From JAWWPY01 sp964412845 (GTDB lineage Bacteria > Actinomycetota > Actinomycetes > Streptosporangiales > Streptosporangiaceae): DNA of 14,542 nt. The DNA is taken from NCBI GenBank assembly GCA_964412845.1, contig CAYPQM010000166.1:1-14542 (forward strand), read 5' to 3'. Made by a program: the position numbers and the translations under genes. This document shows positions 1 through 6,648 of the stretch, piece by piece (position 1 is the stretch's first letter; each line of letters starts with the position of its first letter). The notes under the pieces are model-generated. The model did no database searches. It saw only the letters and a list, made by a program, of their open reading frames with translations, and had not been told where the DNA came from.

Positions 1-84
1 GCAGATCTAGCTGACCTTCGGCGGCCATCGACGCTCGGTCATGCCGAAAGTAGTGCGTCGTGCCAGCACATTCTTATGCGGGGC

Positions 85-216
85 TCAGCGCGACCATTCA
101 TTGCAGGTGATCATGTTGGAGGCATCCGGCCAACCGCCTTGATCCACCTGTGTGGCCCCAGTGGGGGGATAGAGGACCCAGGGCCAGGGGTATATCACGG
201 CCTTGGCTTTTAGGTC
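85..216 (-). pseudogene. Read-on tail of the small lipoprotein beyond the TAG
   Basis: In the same frame as the lipoprotein and directly after its TAG lie 43 sense codons and then TGA at 85-87. The reading is protein-like: IYPWPWVLYPP, then QVDQGGWPDASNMITCNEWSR (split here as QVDQGGWPDAS and NMITCNEWSR). Its 31 G/C-ending codons out of 43 fit a translated high-GC gene, and no start codon of its own with a ribosome site is seen. The simplest reading is that a sense codon such as CAG or TGG became TAG. Stop-codon readthrough or a sequencing error are alternatives. Confidence 0.45.
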
Positions 217-426
217 CTAATCGCTCTGCGTGGTGCCATCATTACAGAGATACATCAAATCGTGGTGATTCGACGGCCCTGTTTTCCAAGAGGTTTTGAT
301 CCCCCCATCGCCATCACACGGATGGCTGCAACCAGTCACCCCTAATATGAGCAATGTTGCCGTAAGACCAGTTGCGGCCAAGCTCAGGAGCTTGCGCCCG
401 CAGGGCCGTTTAGGTGCCTCGCCCAT
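217..426 (-). CDS. Small lipoprotein, probably truncated by an in-frame TAG
   Basis: The product is 69 residues. It starts with an Arg/Lys-containing n-region, then a hydrophobic stretch at about residues 13-30, and a lipobox ending VTGC with Cys at about 33, so it should be exported and lipid-anchored. The mature part is only about 37 residues and has two further Cys. The ATG at 426 was chosen because it puts the signal peptide at the N terminus and has GGGAACG upstream. The frame stays open to 558, but that would add a 44-residue non-signal leader. The frame ends at TAG (217-219) and then continues, coding-like, for 43 more codons (85-216), so this is probably the front part of a 113-residue lipoprotein. 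I do not recognise the family. Confidence 0.5.
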   Translation of the reverse strand: MGEAPKRPCGRKLLSLAATGLTATLLILGVTGCSHPCDGDGGIKTSWKTGPSNHHDLMYLCNDGTTQSD

Positions 427-875
427 CGTCGTTCCCGTTCCCGTTAGGCCGGCCTTCGGGAGCCAGCCATGGCTGCCGTGCGCCTGGCGGGTGCGGCGTG
501 CCTGCTGCACGATCTTGCGCACTGCAGCATCGCGAGTCAGGCCTACCGCACGTGGCATCGACCAGGAATATGTGCCACTGAAGGTACGCGCATTGCCGTG
601 CGGGTCATATGGCTATGACGCTATATATCGATGACGGTATTGGGACGGGGCAGGCCCGTCAGAGGACATCTGCGCGCATGACTGCCGCCGTCTGAGCCGC
701 CATGCATCGGCGTCGGCATACGGGGGCATCGGGATGCGTTTAGGGCCGGTGCGCATACATGGCGAGTCGCCGAGCGACCTGGCCTGGCAGCTTGGTCGCC
801 GGACCCTCATCTGCCGCTGTCCGGCTCGCCTGACTGATGACCGGATAGGCGCGACTTCCCCGGTATGGTGACGAC
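427..875. other. Intergenic stretch without a supported gene
   Basis: The stretch contains upstream DNA of the minus-strand lipoprotein, the first clear copy of the intergenic repeat (806-817), and a degenerate look-alike at 675-688 (CGCATGACTGCCGC). The open frames across it are Arg/Pro-rich translations with no domain features and are treated as GC-bias artefacts. Confidence 0.6.
806..817 (+). repeat. Intergenic repeat copy, CTCATCTGCCGC
   Basis: This is an exact 12-mer shared with 8306 and 9343. It sits in the 14-nt loop of a perfect 7-bp stem (GCCGGAC 798-804 / GTCCGGC 819-825), with one base on each side. It lies upstream of the Cys-rich gene. Confidence 0.7.
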
Positions 876-1064
876 GTGTCGGTCTGCGATGTATGCGTGA
901 GCGACTTGCTCTATTGCGACAGGCATGACGCCTACTTCTGTCCCGTCTGCGACCGGTGGCAGGAACAGGCGTGCACCGATTCCGAGTGCACCTACTGCCC
1001 TGGTCGTCCGGAACGACCCAGCATCTGCGACCACCCGGATCGGCACTACAAGACCCACGACTGA
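876..1064 (+). CDS. Cys-rich small protein, probable zinc-binding
   Basis: The product is 62 residues with nine Cys, including CxxC pairs at residues 4/7, 22/25 and 38/41, further Cys at 14, 33 and 51, and several His (17, 52, 56, 60). Such spacing fits zinc-ribbon-like metal binding, probably two small knuckles. It has no signal peptide or membrane segment, so it is likely cytoplasmic. The start is GTG at 876 and the upstream ribosome site is weak. It stands alone on this strand. Intergenic repeat copies lie 58 nt before its start and 7 nt after its stop. The opposite-strand frame over the same bases lacks any such pattern. The function is unknown, and the call rests mainly on the Cys pattern. 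Confidence 0.6.
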   Translation: MSVCDVCVSDLLYCDRHDAYFCPVCDRWQEQACTDSECTYCPGRPERPSICDHPDRHYKTHD

Positions 1065-1071
1065 TCGCACG

Positions 1072-1081
1072 CTCATGCCGC
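1072..1081 (+). repeat. Intergenic repeat copy, short form CTCATGCCGC
   Basis: This is the same motif without CT in the middle. It starts 7 nt after the stop of the Cys-rich gene. It is identical to the cores at 3214 and 8899 and also shares the preceding CG. Confidence 0.6.
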
Positions 1082-1183
1082 GTTCGGAGTGTGCTTGGGG
1101 TATGCGCAGCTGGCATCAGCGCGCTGTTTTGATCATGGAGCGATTTACCGACGCCCGCCCTGTCCGACCTGCTGACCTCGTGC

Positions 1184-2134
1184 TCAGTACGGGTAATACA
1201 GATCCTGTGGGCCAGCCTGAAGGCTCTTGATGATCTTCCTAGCGATCTGCGCGGGCATACCGCCTTGAGGCCCGCCCATGGTGTTCGCGATCTCGACCCA
1301 TCCTGGTGCGCCGGGGGCCGATCGGAAGGTGAGTGTCTGATCGGCGTTCACGAACGCGACGGCCATGGCGTAGCCGTCGGCGCAGGCATACGAGATGATC
1401 CCGTAGGTGCCGTACGGTGCGCGGCCGTACGGGCCGAGACGAGCTGCCGTTGCCAGGCGCTCACCGGCACAGGATCCGGGCGGGGCCACTGGCGTAAACA
1501 GGCCGTTCTGGTAGTGGAAGCCCGTCTTTGTGACGTGACCTTGAGCGCAGTTGGGCTGGCAGTCGTCGTATCCGACCACGACGGTGCGGCCTTTGACACT
1601 GATTTCGTTTTCTCCTGGGGTGGCGCCGACGCCGTCGTCAAAGTCGACGAGCCGCCACCGGCCGCCGATCCGCGAAACCACGTTCAACCAGTAGGTGTCG
1701 GCTCCGTAGGAGTGAATCAGGAAGTCCGGGTAAGCGCTCCCGGTCAGCGACGCGACGGTGATGACCTGTGATGCGCCAATGCCGCCATGGTCGATGACGT
1801 TCCCCTTGGACTCGATCGTCAGGTCAGCCCGCCGACGCCAGTGGCCGCCTTCCCAGTTGTAGACGGCGGTCACGATGGCACCTGAGGTCGACTGCCTGTC
1901 CCAGGCAAGCCAGTATCCATCTGGCCACTTCACGATTCCGCTCGTGTTGACCGTCGTGCCCGCATTGGCAAGGAGCGACGCGACGGTGCTCTGGCCCGGC
2001 GGCGGCCCCACTGCCGTGTCTGCATCACCGGAGCTACATCCGGCCAGCAATGCCGCCAAGCAGATCGCGGTCGCAAGCGATAGGCGCCTAACCGTGCCTT
2101 GGCTTCGCAACGGACGGTGGGTCGAGAACCGCAT
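1184..2134 (-). CDS. Secreted lipoprotein of unknown function
   Basis: The product is 316 residues. It has an Arg-rich leader, a hydrophobic core and the lipobox LLAGC with Cys at residue 33, followed by a Ser/Gly/Asp linker, so it should be a lipid-anchored extracellular protein. The mature part is rich in Tyr, Trp and Gly and in beta-strand-like stretches (for example SAYPDFLIHSYGADTYW and GGRWRLVDFDDG). This faintly recalls FG-GAP or other beta-propeller repeats, but I cannot assign a family. The start ATG at 2134 was preferred over TTG at 2146 because GGGAGG sits 4 nt upstream. It lies 35 nt downstream of the membrane-protein gene that ends at 2170 on the same strand, so the two are probably co-transcribed. 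Confidence 0.72.
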   Translation of the reverse strand: MRFSTHRPLRSQGTVRRLSLATAICLAALLAGCSSGDADTAVGPPPGQSTVASLLANAGTTVNTSGIVKWPDGYWLAWDRQSTSGAIVTAVYNWEGGHWRRRADLTIESKGNVIDHGGIGASQVITVASLTGSAYPDFLIHSYGADTYWLNVVSRIGGRWRLVDFDDGVGATPGENEISVKGRTVVVGYDDCQPNCAQGHVTKTGFHYQNGLFTPVAPPGSCAGERLATAARLGPYGRAPYGTYGIISYACADGYAMAVAFVNADQTLTFRSAPGAPGWVEIANTMGGPQGGMPAQIARKIIKSLQAGPQDLYYPY

Positions 2135-2169
2135 CGGGCCTCCCAAAGACGTGACGGCAACTAGGCGTA

Positions 2170-2988
2170 CTAAGGAGACGAGGACAGCTGTGAGCCAATG
2201 CTGCCTAGGCCAGGCCTGACCCCCGGCAGGCCTAGAAAGCTCCGGAGCTTCCTTGAGTTGGTGATCATGCAGCGTTTGATCTCAGGGACCGCGGGCTGCA
2301 TGAAGGCGATGCGCGCACCGTGATTGGCCGCGTCGCTGGTGGTCCAGAAGTACTGGTCGTTCGGCGCTACCGGGAACGCCATTAGGAGCTCTCCGACGTT
2401 AACCACGGAGGCTCGTGATCGGTCATACAGAAGCGTCAGATGCGTTCGGTATAGGTAGTCAGTCTCGTTCTGGCTCGCAGGACCTTGGACATCAATCAGG
2501 AACCGATCCGCGCCGCCCGCGCTGACCTCCTGGTGGACTGGCACTGTAACAACAGTGCCGGCATGGGTCTGGGGGGTCAGGTTGGCCTTGAAATGGCCGG
2601 TGGCCGGGAGATTGCCCTGCCCGAGGCAGAGCGGCAGTTTGAGCGCCTGCTGGACCCGAAACTGTAACGCGGTGAGGATTGCAAGTTGTTTGCCGAGGTT
2701 TCTTAGCTCGATATCAATGACGAGCGGATCAGGCGCATACTGCGGTGTGGTATAGGTGACGTAATCAACCTCGATCTCTGGCGCCGCGGCCGCCGCCTGT
2801 GACAGCGAGCTTCTGAACCAGTCATTTAAATCGGCGATTACAGCTCCAGCCACCAGAAGGCCTATGGCGCTGAGCGCGGCGGCAAGCCTAGTTCTGCGGC
2901 GCTTGCGGGCCTTCTTGTTCTGCCGGTGCGGGTGGCGGTCTGGATGACCTGCCGACGCAGTCGCCCGCTCGGGCATGTGATCGGACAT
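2170..2988 (-). CDS. Single-pass membrane protein with extracytoplasmic domain
   Basis: The product is 272 residues. The N terminus is strongly basic (KKARKRRRTR at about residues 25-34), followed by one hydrophobic helix (LAAALSAIGLLVAGAVIA, about 35-52). The remainder looks like a soluble, beta-rich extracytoplasmic domain, with VDYVTYTTPQYAPDPLVIDI followed by LRN, a pattern seen in immunoglobulin-like folds. The positive-inside rule places the C-terminal part outside. ATG at 2988 is chosen because GGAG precedes it at good spacing, whereas the GTG two codons upstream has none. It is probably the first gene of a unit with the lipoprotein at 1184-2134. The family is not recognised. Confidence 0.7.
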   Translation of the reverse strand: MSDHMPERATASAGHPDRHPHRQNKKARKRRRTRLAAALSAIGLLVAGAVIADLNDWFRSSLSQAAAAAPEIEVDYVTYTTPQYAPDPLVIDIELRNLGKQLAILTALQFRVQQALKLPLCLGQGNLPATGHFKANLTPQTHAGTVVTVPVHQEVSAGGADRFLIDVQGPASQNETDYLYRTHLTLLYDRSRASVVNVGELLMAFPVAPNDQYFWTTSDAANHGARIAFMQPAVPEIKRCMITNSRKLRSFLGLPGVRPGLGSIGSQLSSSP

Positions 2989-3213
2989 CTGCACTCCATC
3001 TAATCGTTGGGCCGATTGTCGCAGAGGACACCCGCGTGCCGGATGAGAATTACTTGACCGGTTCCTACGGACCTAGGCCATCTGTTCGCGCGGTCATCGG
3101 CCACAGCGCCATCCGGGGCGCCGTGAAAGCGCTGACCGGCAGCCAGACCCCAGCGCGATCTCGCGACTCAGCCCGAATGAATATGCGTGCCTGCTTGGCG
3201 TCGGCAGTGCGCG

Positions 3214-3223
3214 CTCATGCCGC
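3214..3223 (+). repeat. Intergenic repeat copy, short form CTCATGCCGC
   Basis: The copy lies 35 nt beyond the stop of the minus-strand epimerase. It shares GCGCTCATGCCGC with the copy at 8899. Confidence 0.6.
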
Positions 3224-3258
3224 TGCGGGCGAGGTGACGATCGGCGAGGTCGGGGCGG

Positions 3259-4242
3259 TCAGCGTTGCGATCGCCAGCTGGCGAGCAGTTCTGTTTCCGT
3301 TTCCCTGCTCAGGCCGGTGCGCAGATCTGGCTGCCCACGCTGCTGGTCCCAGGCCAGGATATCGGCCACGGTCTCCGCGAATGGCCGGCAGCGAAGGCCG
3401 GCTGCGACGGCCTTCGCCGCATCGTAGGTGTGCACCCCGGGAAGCTGTGGTTCCCACATCGGGAACCACTCTTGGGCAGCATCGCCCACAGCGTTCAGGA
3501 ACCCCTCTGATACCCAGGTGAACGTGGTATCGGCCGCCCCTGCATCGCGGGCCGTTTCGAGCACGTCACGCATGACGATCCGCTCGTCGGGCCCCACCAC
3601 CCCGAATACCCCGCTGTCGGCGGCCTCGATCCGGCCCAGCATGAAGGCGGCAAGGTCGCGGACGTCGATGACCTGCAACGGCGCGTCCGGTGGGCCCGGA
3701 GCCGCCATTTCTCCTCCGCCTGCGGCACGCCGCAGGTAGAAGGTGAACCGGTCGCTTGGATCATGGGGCCCGACGATGTAGCCGGGACGGATGATCAGGC
3801 ACCGGTCCCCGAATGCCCTCCTGGCCTCGTGCTCGCAGGCCACCTTGAGCGGGCCATACGTCTCCGCCGTGACCGTCTCGGTCCCCGGGAACGCAGGCTG
3901 ATGCGTGGGAGTCCGCTCGGTGGACCCGGCGGGCATGTCGTCCTGGTGCACCGAGAGGCTGGAGACAAATGTGTAGTGCCCGGCGAAGTCCCGCAGGACA
4001 GCGCAGGCTTCCCGCACCGCCCTCGGGAAGTAGGCGCAGGTGTCGAGTACCGCATCCCAGCTGCGGCCCCGGAGCAGGCCGAGCTGGCCGTCCCGGTCCC
4101 CGTGCAGGTGCTCAACGCCCGGGAAATCTTCCGGTTCGGACACCGAGCGGTGGAAGACAGTGACGTCATGGCCATGGCAGACGGCCTGCTCCACGAAGGC
4201 ACGCCCCGCAAACTTGGTGCCGCCAATCACAAGAAGCCTCAC
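3259..4242 (-). CDS. NAD-dependent epimerase/dehydratase (extended SDR family)
   Basis: The product is 327 residues, the usual length for extended short-chain dehydrogenases. The N-terminal Rossmann motif is VIGGTKFAGR (residues 5-14), the GGTxFxGR variant of the GxxGxxG nucleotide-binding loop. A VSS stretch (93-95) and Y129-G-P-L-K133 supply the catalytic Ser and YxxxK. RPGYIVGPHDPSDRF (about 153-167) is the typical post-catalytic segment. The substrate is probably a nucleotide sugar or similar, but it cannot be read from the sequence. The GTG at 4242 is the start because it places the Rossmann strand at the N terminus and has GGGGG upstream. The open frame to 4419 is a shadow extension. 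No partner gene is adjacent. Repeat copies lie at 3214 (35 nt past the stop) and, degenerate, at 4400. Confidence 0.88.
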   Translation of the reverse strand: MRLLVIGGTKFAGRAFVEQAVCHGHDVTVFHRSVSEPEDFPGVEHLHGDRDGQLGLLRGRSWDAVLDTCAYFPRAVREACAVLRDFAGHYTFVSSLSVHQDDMPAGSTERTPTHQPAFPGTETVTAETYGPLKVACEHEARRAFGDRCLIIRPGYIVGPHDPSDRFTFYLRRAAGGGEMAAPGPPDAPLQVIDVRDLAAFMLGRIEAADSGVFGVVGPDERIVMRDVLETARDAGAADTTFTWVSEGFLNAVGDAAQEWFPMWEPQLPGVHTYDAAKAVAAGLRCRPFAETVADILAWDQQRGQPDLRTGLSRETETELLASWRSQR

Positions 4243-4399
4243 CCAAACCCCCGACCGCCACGACCCGAACTCCGGATGCAGGGCTCGCACGTACCTTTGC
4301 CCGGCCTTGCGTCTCCCGAAGATAGCGCAACCACCCAGGGTGCCCATAAAGGGGAAATCTCCCTCCCCCACGCGAGCATGAGCCTGGTTCCCAGACACA

Positions 4400-4411
4400 C
4401 TCACCTGCCGT
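4400..4411 (+). repeat. Degenerate copy of the CTCAT-CTGCCGC intergenic repeat
   Basis: CTCACCTGCCGT matches the consensus CTCATCTGCCGC at 10 of 12 positions. It is on the plus strand, in the gap upstream of the epimerase. With the copy at 3214 it would bracket that gene. It could be a chance match. Confidence 0.35.
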
Positions 4412-4479
4412 TGCGACACGAGGTCGCTCTATGCGAGTGGACTCGCTGATTGGAGGCCGGTTATGTCGGCAGCGTAGTC

Positions 4480-4501
4480 CCGGGCGCGTGCTCACGCCCG
4501 G
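4480..4501. terminator. Hairpin upstream of the group II intron
   Basis: A perfect 7-bp inverted repeat CCGGGCG / CGCCCGG has an 8-nt loop and no T-run on either side. A second small hairpin, CGCTG-GTAA-CAGCG (4520-4533), ends two bases before the presumed intron start. Stem-loops near insertion points are known for some bacterial group II introns. Whether this is a terminator, a target hairpin or neither is open. Confidence 0.3.
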
Positions 4502-4535
4502 CCCCGCCCTGTCGTGCGTCGCTGGTAACAGCGGG

Positions 4536-5847
4536 GTGCGGAGCACAGGGGAAGCCCGAGGGTTCCCGTCCCATCCGGGGATTACAGGCGAGGGGCAGGC
4601 CGGACGGATGAATTGCGTGAACCTCCGTTGATGCCTCGTGATGAGTACCCCCGCCGGTGGGATCGGTAGCGGGGTGCAGGGACTGGCCGCTGAGGAGCGG
4701 CAGGCGCTGGCCGGGCACGGCATCCGGTCAGGGAGAGCACCGCTGTCCCCGGGGTAGAGGAGGCACCCATCCCGGCCGTATCTCGCAAGTGCGGAACGTG
4801 GTAACCCCGACGGGGTCCGGGCATGTGGTGCCCGGTAGGCCGACCGTGAGGAAGGCTCAATTCCCTAGCGGGAACAGGATGACCCGGGAAGCGAATGCCG
4901 GCGGCCGAAAGGCGGCAGGAAACCGGGACGTGATGGCTGGCTCCTCTGCCGGTGGTCCTGGATAACTGGCCGGATACAGGCACATGCCTGGACCTGGAAG
5001 GGTGCTGACGCGGGTCAGGTGAGCCTGTGACAGAGACGATGACGATGACGCTGGAACCGAAGGGCAAGTTGGACACCATCACAGCGCGGGTAGCTGGCGC
5101 GGCGCAGGCCGCTCCGGCCAGGGCCGTCATGGTGAACGGACCGGAGGGCGAGGCTCCCGGCTGGCACGCGGCGGACTGGCGTGCGGCTGAGGAGAACGTA
5201 CGGCGTTTGCGGCAGCGGATCTTCACGGCATCGCAGGCGGGGACCTTAAACGGGTCCGCAACCTGCAGAAGCTGATGCTCCGTTCCCGCTCGAACACGCT
5301 GGTCAGCGTGCGGCGGGTGACAGGGGTCAACGCTGGCCGCAAGACCGCGGGCGTTGACGGGGAGGTGGTACTGACCTCGCAGGCCAAGGTCGACCTGGCC
5401 TGCTGGGTACAGCACCGGGCCAAACCGTGGACGGCCCGTCCGGTCAGGCGGGTGTATATCCCGAAGAAGGGCACCAGCGGGAAGCGCCGCCCGCTCGGCA
5501 TCCCGGTGATCGCTGACCGCGTGCTGCAAGCATGCGCGGCCAGCGCGCTGGAACCGGAGTGGGAGGCACGGTTCGAGCCGAGGTCGTATGGCTTCCGGCC
5601 CGGCCGTGGCTGCCATGACGCGATCGAAGCCGTCTACCAGCCAGGCAAGGGCGCCAGCCCGGCCCGCCGGTGGGTGCTCGACGCGGACCTGGCAGCGGCG
5701 TTCGACCGGATCGACCAGCTCGGCACATTCCCCGCCAGGGAACTGGTCGCCGGATGGCTGAAAGCGGGCGTGGTCGACAACGGCCGGTTCACCCCGACTG
5801 CAGAAGGCACCCCGCAAGGCGGGGTGATCAGCCCTGCGCTACTGAAC
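4536..5847 (+). mobile_element. Group II intron remnant (5' part, 3' end lost)
   Basis: A GTGCG pentamer, the group II 5' boundary consensus, stands at 4536. About 490 nt of structured non-coding sequence follow before the reverse-transcriptase frame, as expected for domains I-III. Segments such as GAACGTGGTAACCCC (4795-4809) and GGGAACAGGATGACCCGGGA (4870-4889) recall introns whose RTs are of the CL/ML type; this is recognition from memory, not an alignment. The element stops inside the RT gene at 5847. RT domains 5-7, the X domain, intron domains V and VI and the 3' splice site are all absent, so it cannot splice or move. The 5' boundary is uncertain by about 25 nt, because another GTGCG occurs at 4514. 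Confidence 0.75.
5027..5847 (+). pseudogene. ltrA: Group II intron reverse transcriptase/maturase, broken and truncated
   Basis: Family hallmarks are clear: a leader with WRAAEENVRRLRQRIFTASQ, then NAGRKTAGVDG, RRVYIPKKGTSGKRRPLGIP (RT block 1-2), YGFRPGRGCHDAIEAVY, DADLAAAFDRID (block 3) and GTPQGGVISP (block 4). There are three lesions. A 1-nt loss in the G run at 5239-5242 shifts the frame between the first part (GTG start at 5027) and the rest. FDRID runs straight into LGTFPARE at 5715, where relatives have several residues more (His-containing), so an in-frame deletion is likely. The protein then ends abruptly after ALLN at 5847, before the catalytic YADD block. No RT, maturase or endonuclease activity can remain. 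Confidence 0.85.
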
Positions 5848-5848
5848 G

Positions 5849-6091
5849 ATGACGGCCAACGGTATTTACCAGATGATCGTCAGGCGTGGCCGGCAGTGCG
5901 GGGTGGAGGTTTACCCGCATAGGTTCCGTCACCATTTCAGTCACATGTGGCTGGACAGGGGCGGTGCCGAGGGTGACCTGATGGAACTGAACGGCTGGAC
6001 CTCGCCGCAGATGCTGCGCCGCTACGGGGCCAGCGCGCGCAGCGCGCGGGCCCGCCGTTCCTATGACCGCATCATGGGCGGCGGCACGTGA
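5849..6091 (+). pseudogene. Tyrosine recombinase (phage-type integrase), C-terminal fragment
   Basis: The fragment has 80 codons matching the end of actinobacterial tyrosine recombinases: TANGIYQMI, then HRFRH (residues 24-28, box II with catalytic Arg27), ELNGW (Trp50 at the His/Trp position) and LRRYGAS with the nucleophile Tyr59. The N-terminal core-binding domain and the first catalytic Arg are missing, so it is inactive. Homology begins within two bases of where the intron RT ends (5847), in another frame, so this is a deletion or recombination junction and not a fused gene. The ATG at 5849 is an internal codon of the ancestral gene. Its missing part was not found in the window. Confidence 0.82.
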
Positions 6092-6223
6092 CGGGCACCA
6101 CGACCGCCGGTCAGGTGATCACGTCATTCTCGCCATGTCGCGCGCTTCCCCGGCGGCGTGGCGAGGAGGACGTGGCCGCTTGGCCGGGGGTCTGGGATGT
6201 CCTCCGGGGAGGACGCTCGTTTT

Positions 6224-6478
6224 ATGAGCGAGAGTTCCCTGCCTCTCGATGACGAGGTCGCCGACCATCAGGTGATCTTCAGGGCAGGCCAGGTCGAGGC
6301 GGTTGTGGTCCCCTTGGAGGAGTACCGGGCGCTTAAGGCGCTGGAGCAGCGTGAGGTTGAGCTGTACTGGGTCGCTCACCAGGACAGGTACCCGTCAGCG
6401 CCCGGTGACGACGTCCCTGACGGCAAGGTGTATGACTCGATGGAAGCGCTGGTGGCCGATCTCGGCACGGGCGAATGA
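6224..6478 (+). CDS. Phd/YefM-like antitoxin
   Basis: The product is 84 residues. VEAVVVPLEEYRALKALEQR (about 22-41) is the conserved strand-helix segment of Phd/YefM antitoxins (normally ...PVAVVVPLEEYRAL...). The usual DNA-binding N-terminal part is shortened, with only about 20 residues ahead of it. The acidic C-terminal tail could be the toxin-neutralising extension. ATG at 6224 is chosen for the MSESxLP beginning seen in relatives. Upstream GTG 6158 and ATG 6197 are possible. The next frame (6475-6648) overlaps the stop as ATGA, the standard antitoxin-toxin arrangement. Antitoxins of this family repress their own promoter, but no operator was identified. Confidence 0.6.
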   Translation: MSESSLPLDDEVADHQVIFRAGQVEAVVVPLEEYRALKALEQREVELYWVAHQDRYPSAPGDDVPDGKVYDSMEALVADLGTGE

Positions 6479-6648
6479 AGTATGTTCGCACGACTGGTTT
6501 CCTGATCGACTTGCGCCGCCTGCCTGAGGAGTCGCCTGGTCTATGGAATCGTGACCATAACGTGAAACCAACGCTTCCCGGGGCGACATGTGCGCCCAGT
6601 CTCGAAGTGATCATCAAGGTCGGCCCAGGGTTCTGCGAGCTACGATAG
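6475..6648 (+). pseudogene. RelE-like toxin remnant
   Basis: The frame has 57 codons and starts at an ATG that shares bases with the antitoxin stop (ATGA, 6475-6478), so it would be translationally coupled. The opening MKYVRTTGFLIDLRRLPEE resembles the N-terminal strand and helix of RelE/ParE-fold toxins paired with Phd/YefM antitoxins. After about residue 20 the similarity fades and the frame stops at TAG 6646-6648. The usual length is about 90-120 residues, and the later beta-sheet with catalytic residues is not recognisable. It is probably a 3'-eroded toxin. It could also be a short unrelated ORF. Its end overlaps the end of the convergent gene 6640-8136 by 9 nt. Confidence 0.45.

Noticed and set aside
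37..46. GGTCATGCCG and the gap motif near 12406 (CTCTCTGCCCGG) as further repeat copies
   Set aside because: Both match too few bases to count, although both lie between genes.
613..1116. 167-codon minus-strand frame
   Set aside because: It is Arg-rich without domain features and antisense to the Cys-rich gene.
1265..1771. 168-codon plus-strand frame
   Set aside because: It is antisense to the lipoprotein, which has a ribosome site and lipobox.
2633..2645. Minus-strand near match to the repeat (CTCAAACTGCCGC)
   Set aside because: It is inside the membrane-protein gene and lacks the CTCAT core; treated as chance.
4243..4419. N-terminal extension of the epimerase
   Set aside because: Nothing in the family precedes the Rossmann strand; the GTG at 4242 with a G-rich ribosome site is the natural start.
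3763..4449. 228-codon plus-strand frame
   Set aside because: It is antisense to the epimerase, which has catalytic and nucleotide-binding motifs; this frame has none.
4582..5817. 411-codon open frame on the minus strand
   Set aside because: It lies antisense to the intron and its clearly recognisable reverse transcriptase. The translation is Arg/Pro/Ala-rich with no domain, as expected from high-GC antisense frames.
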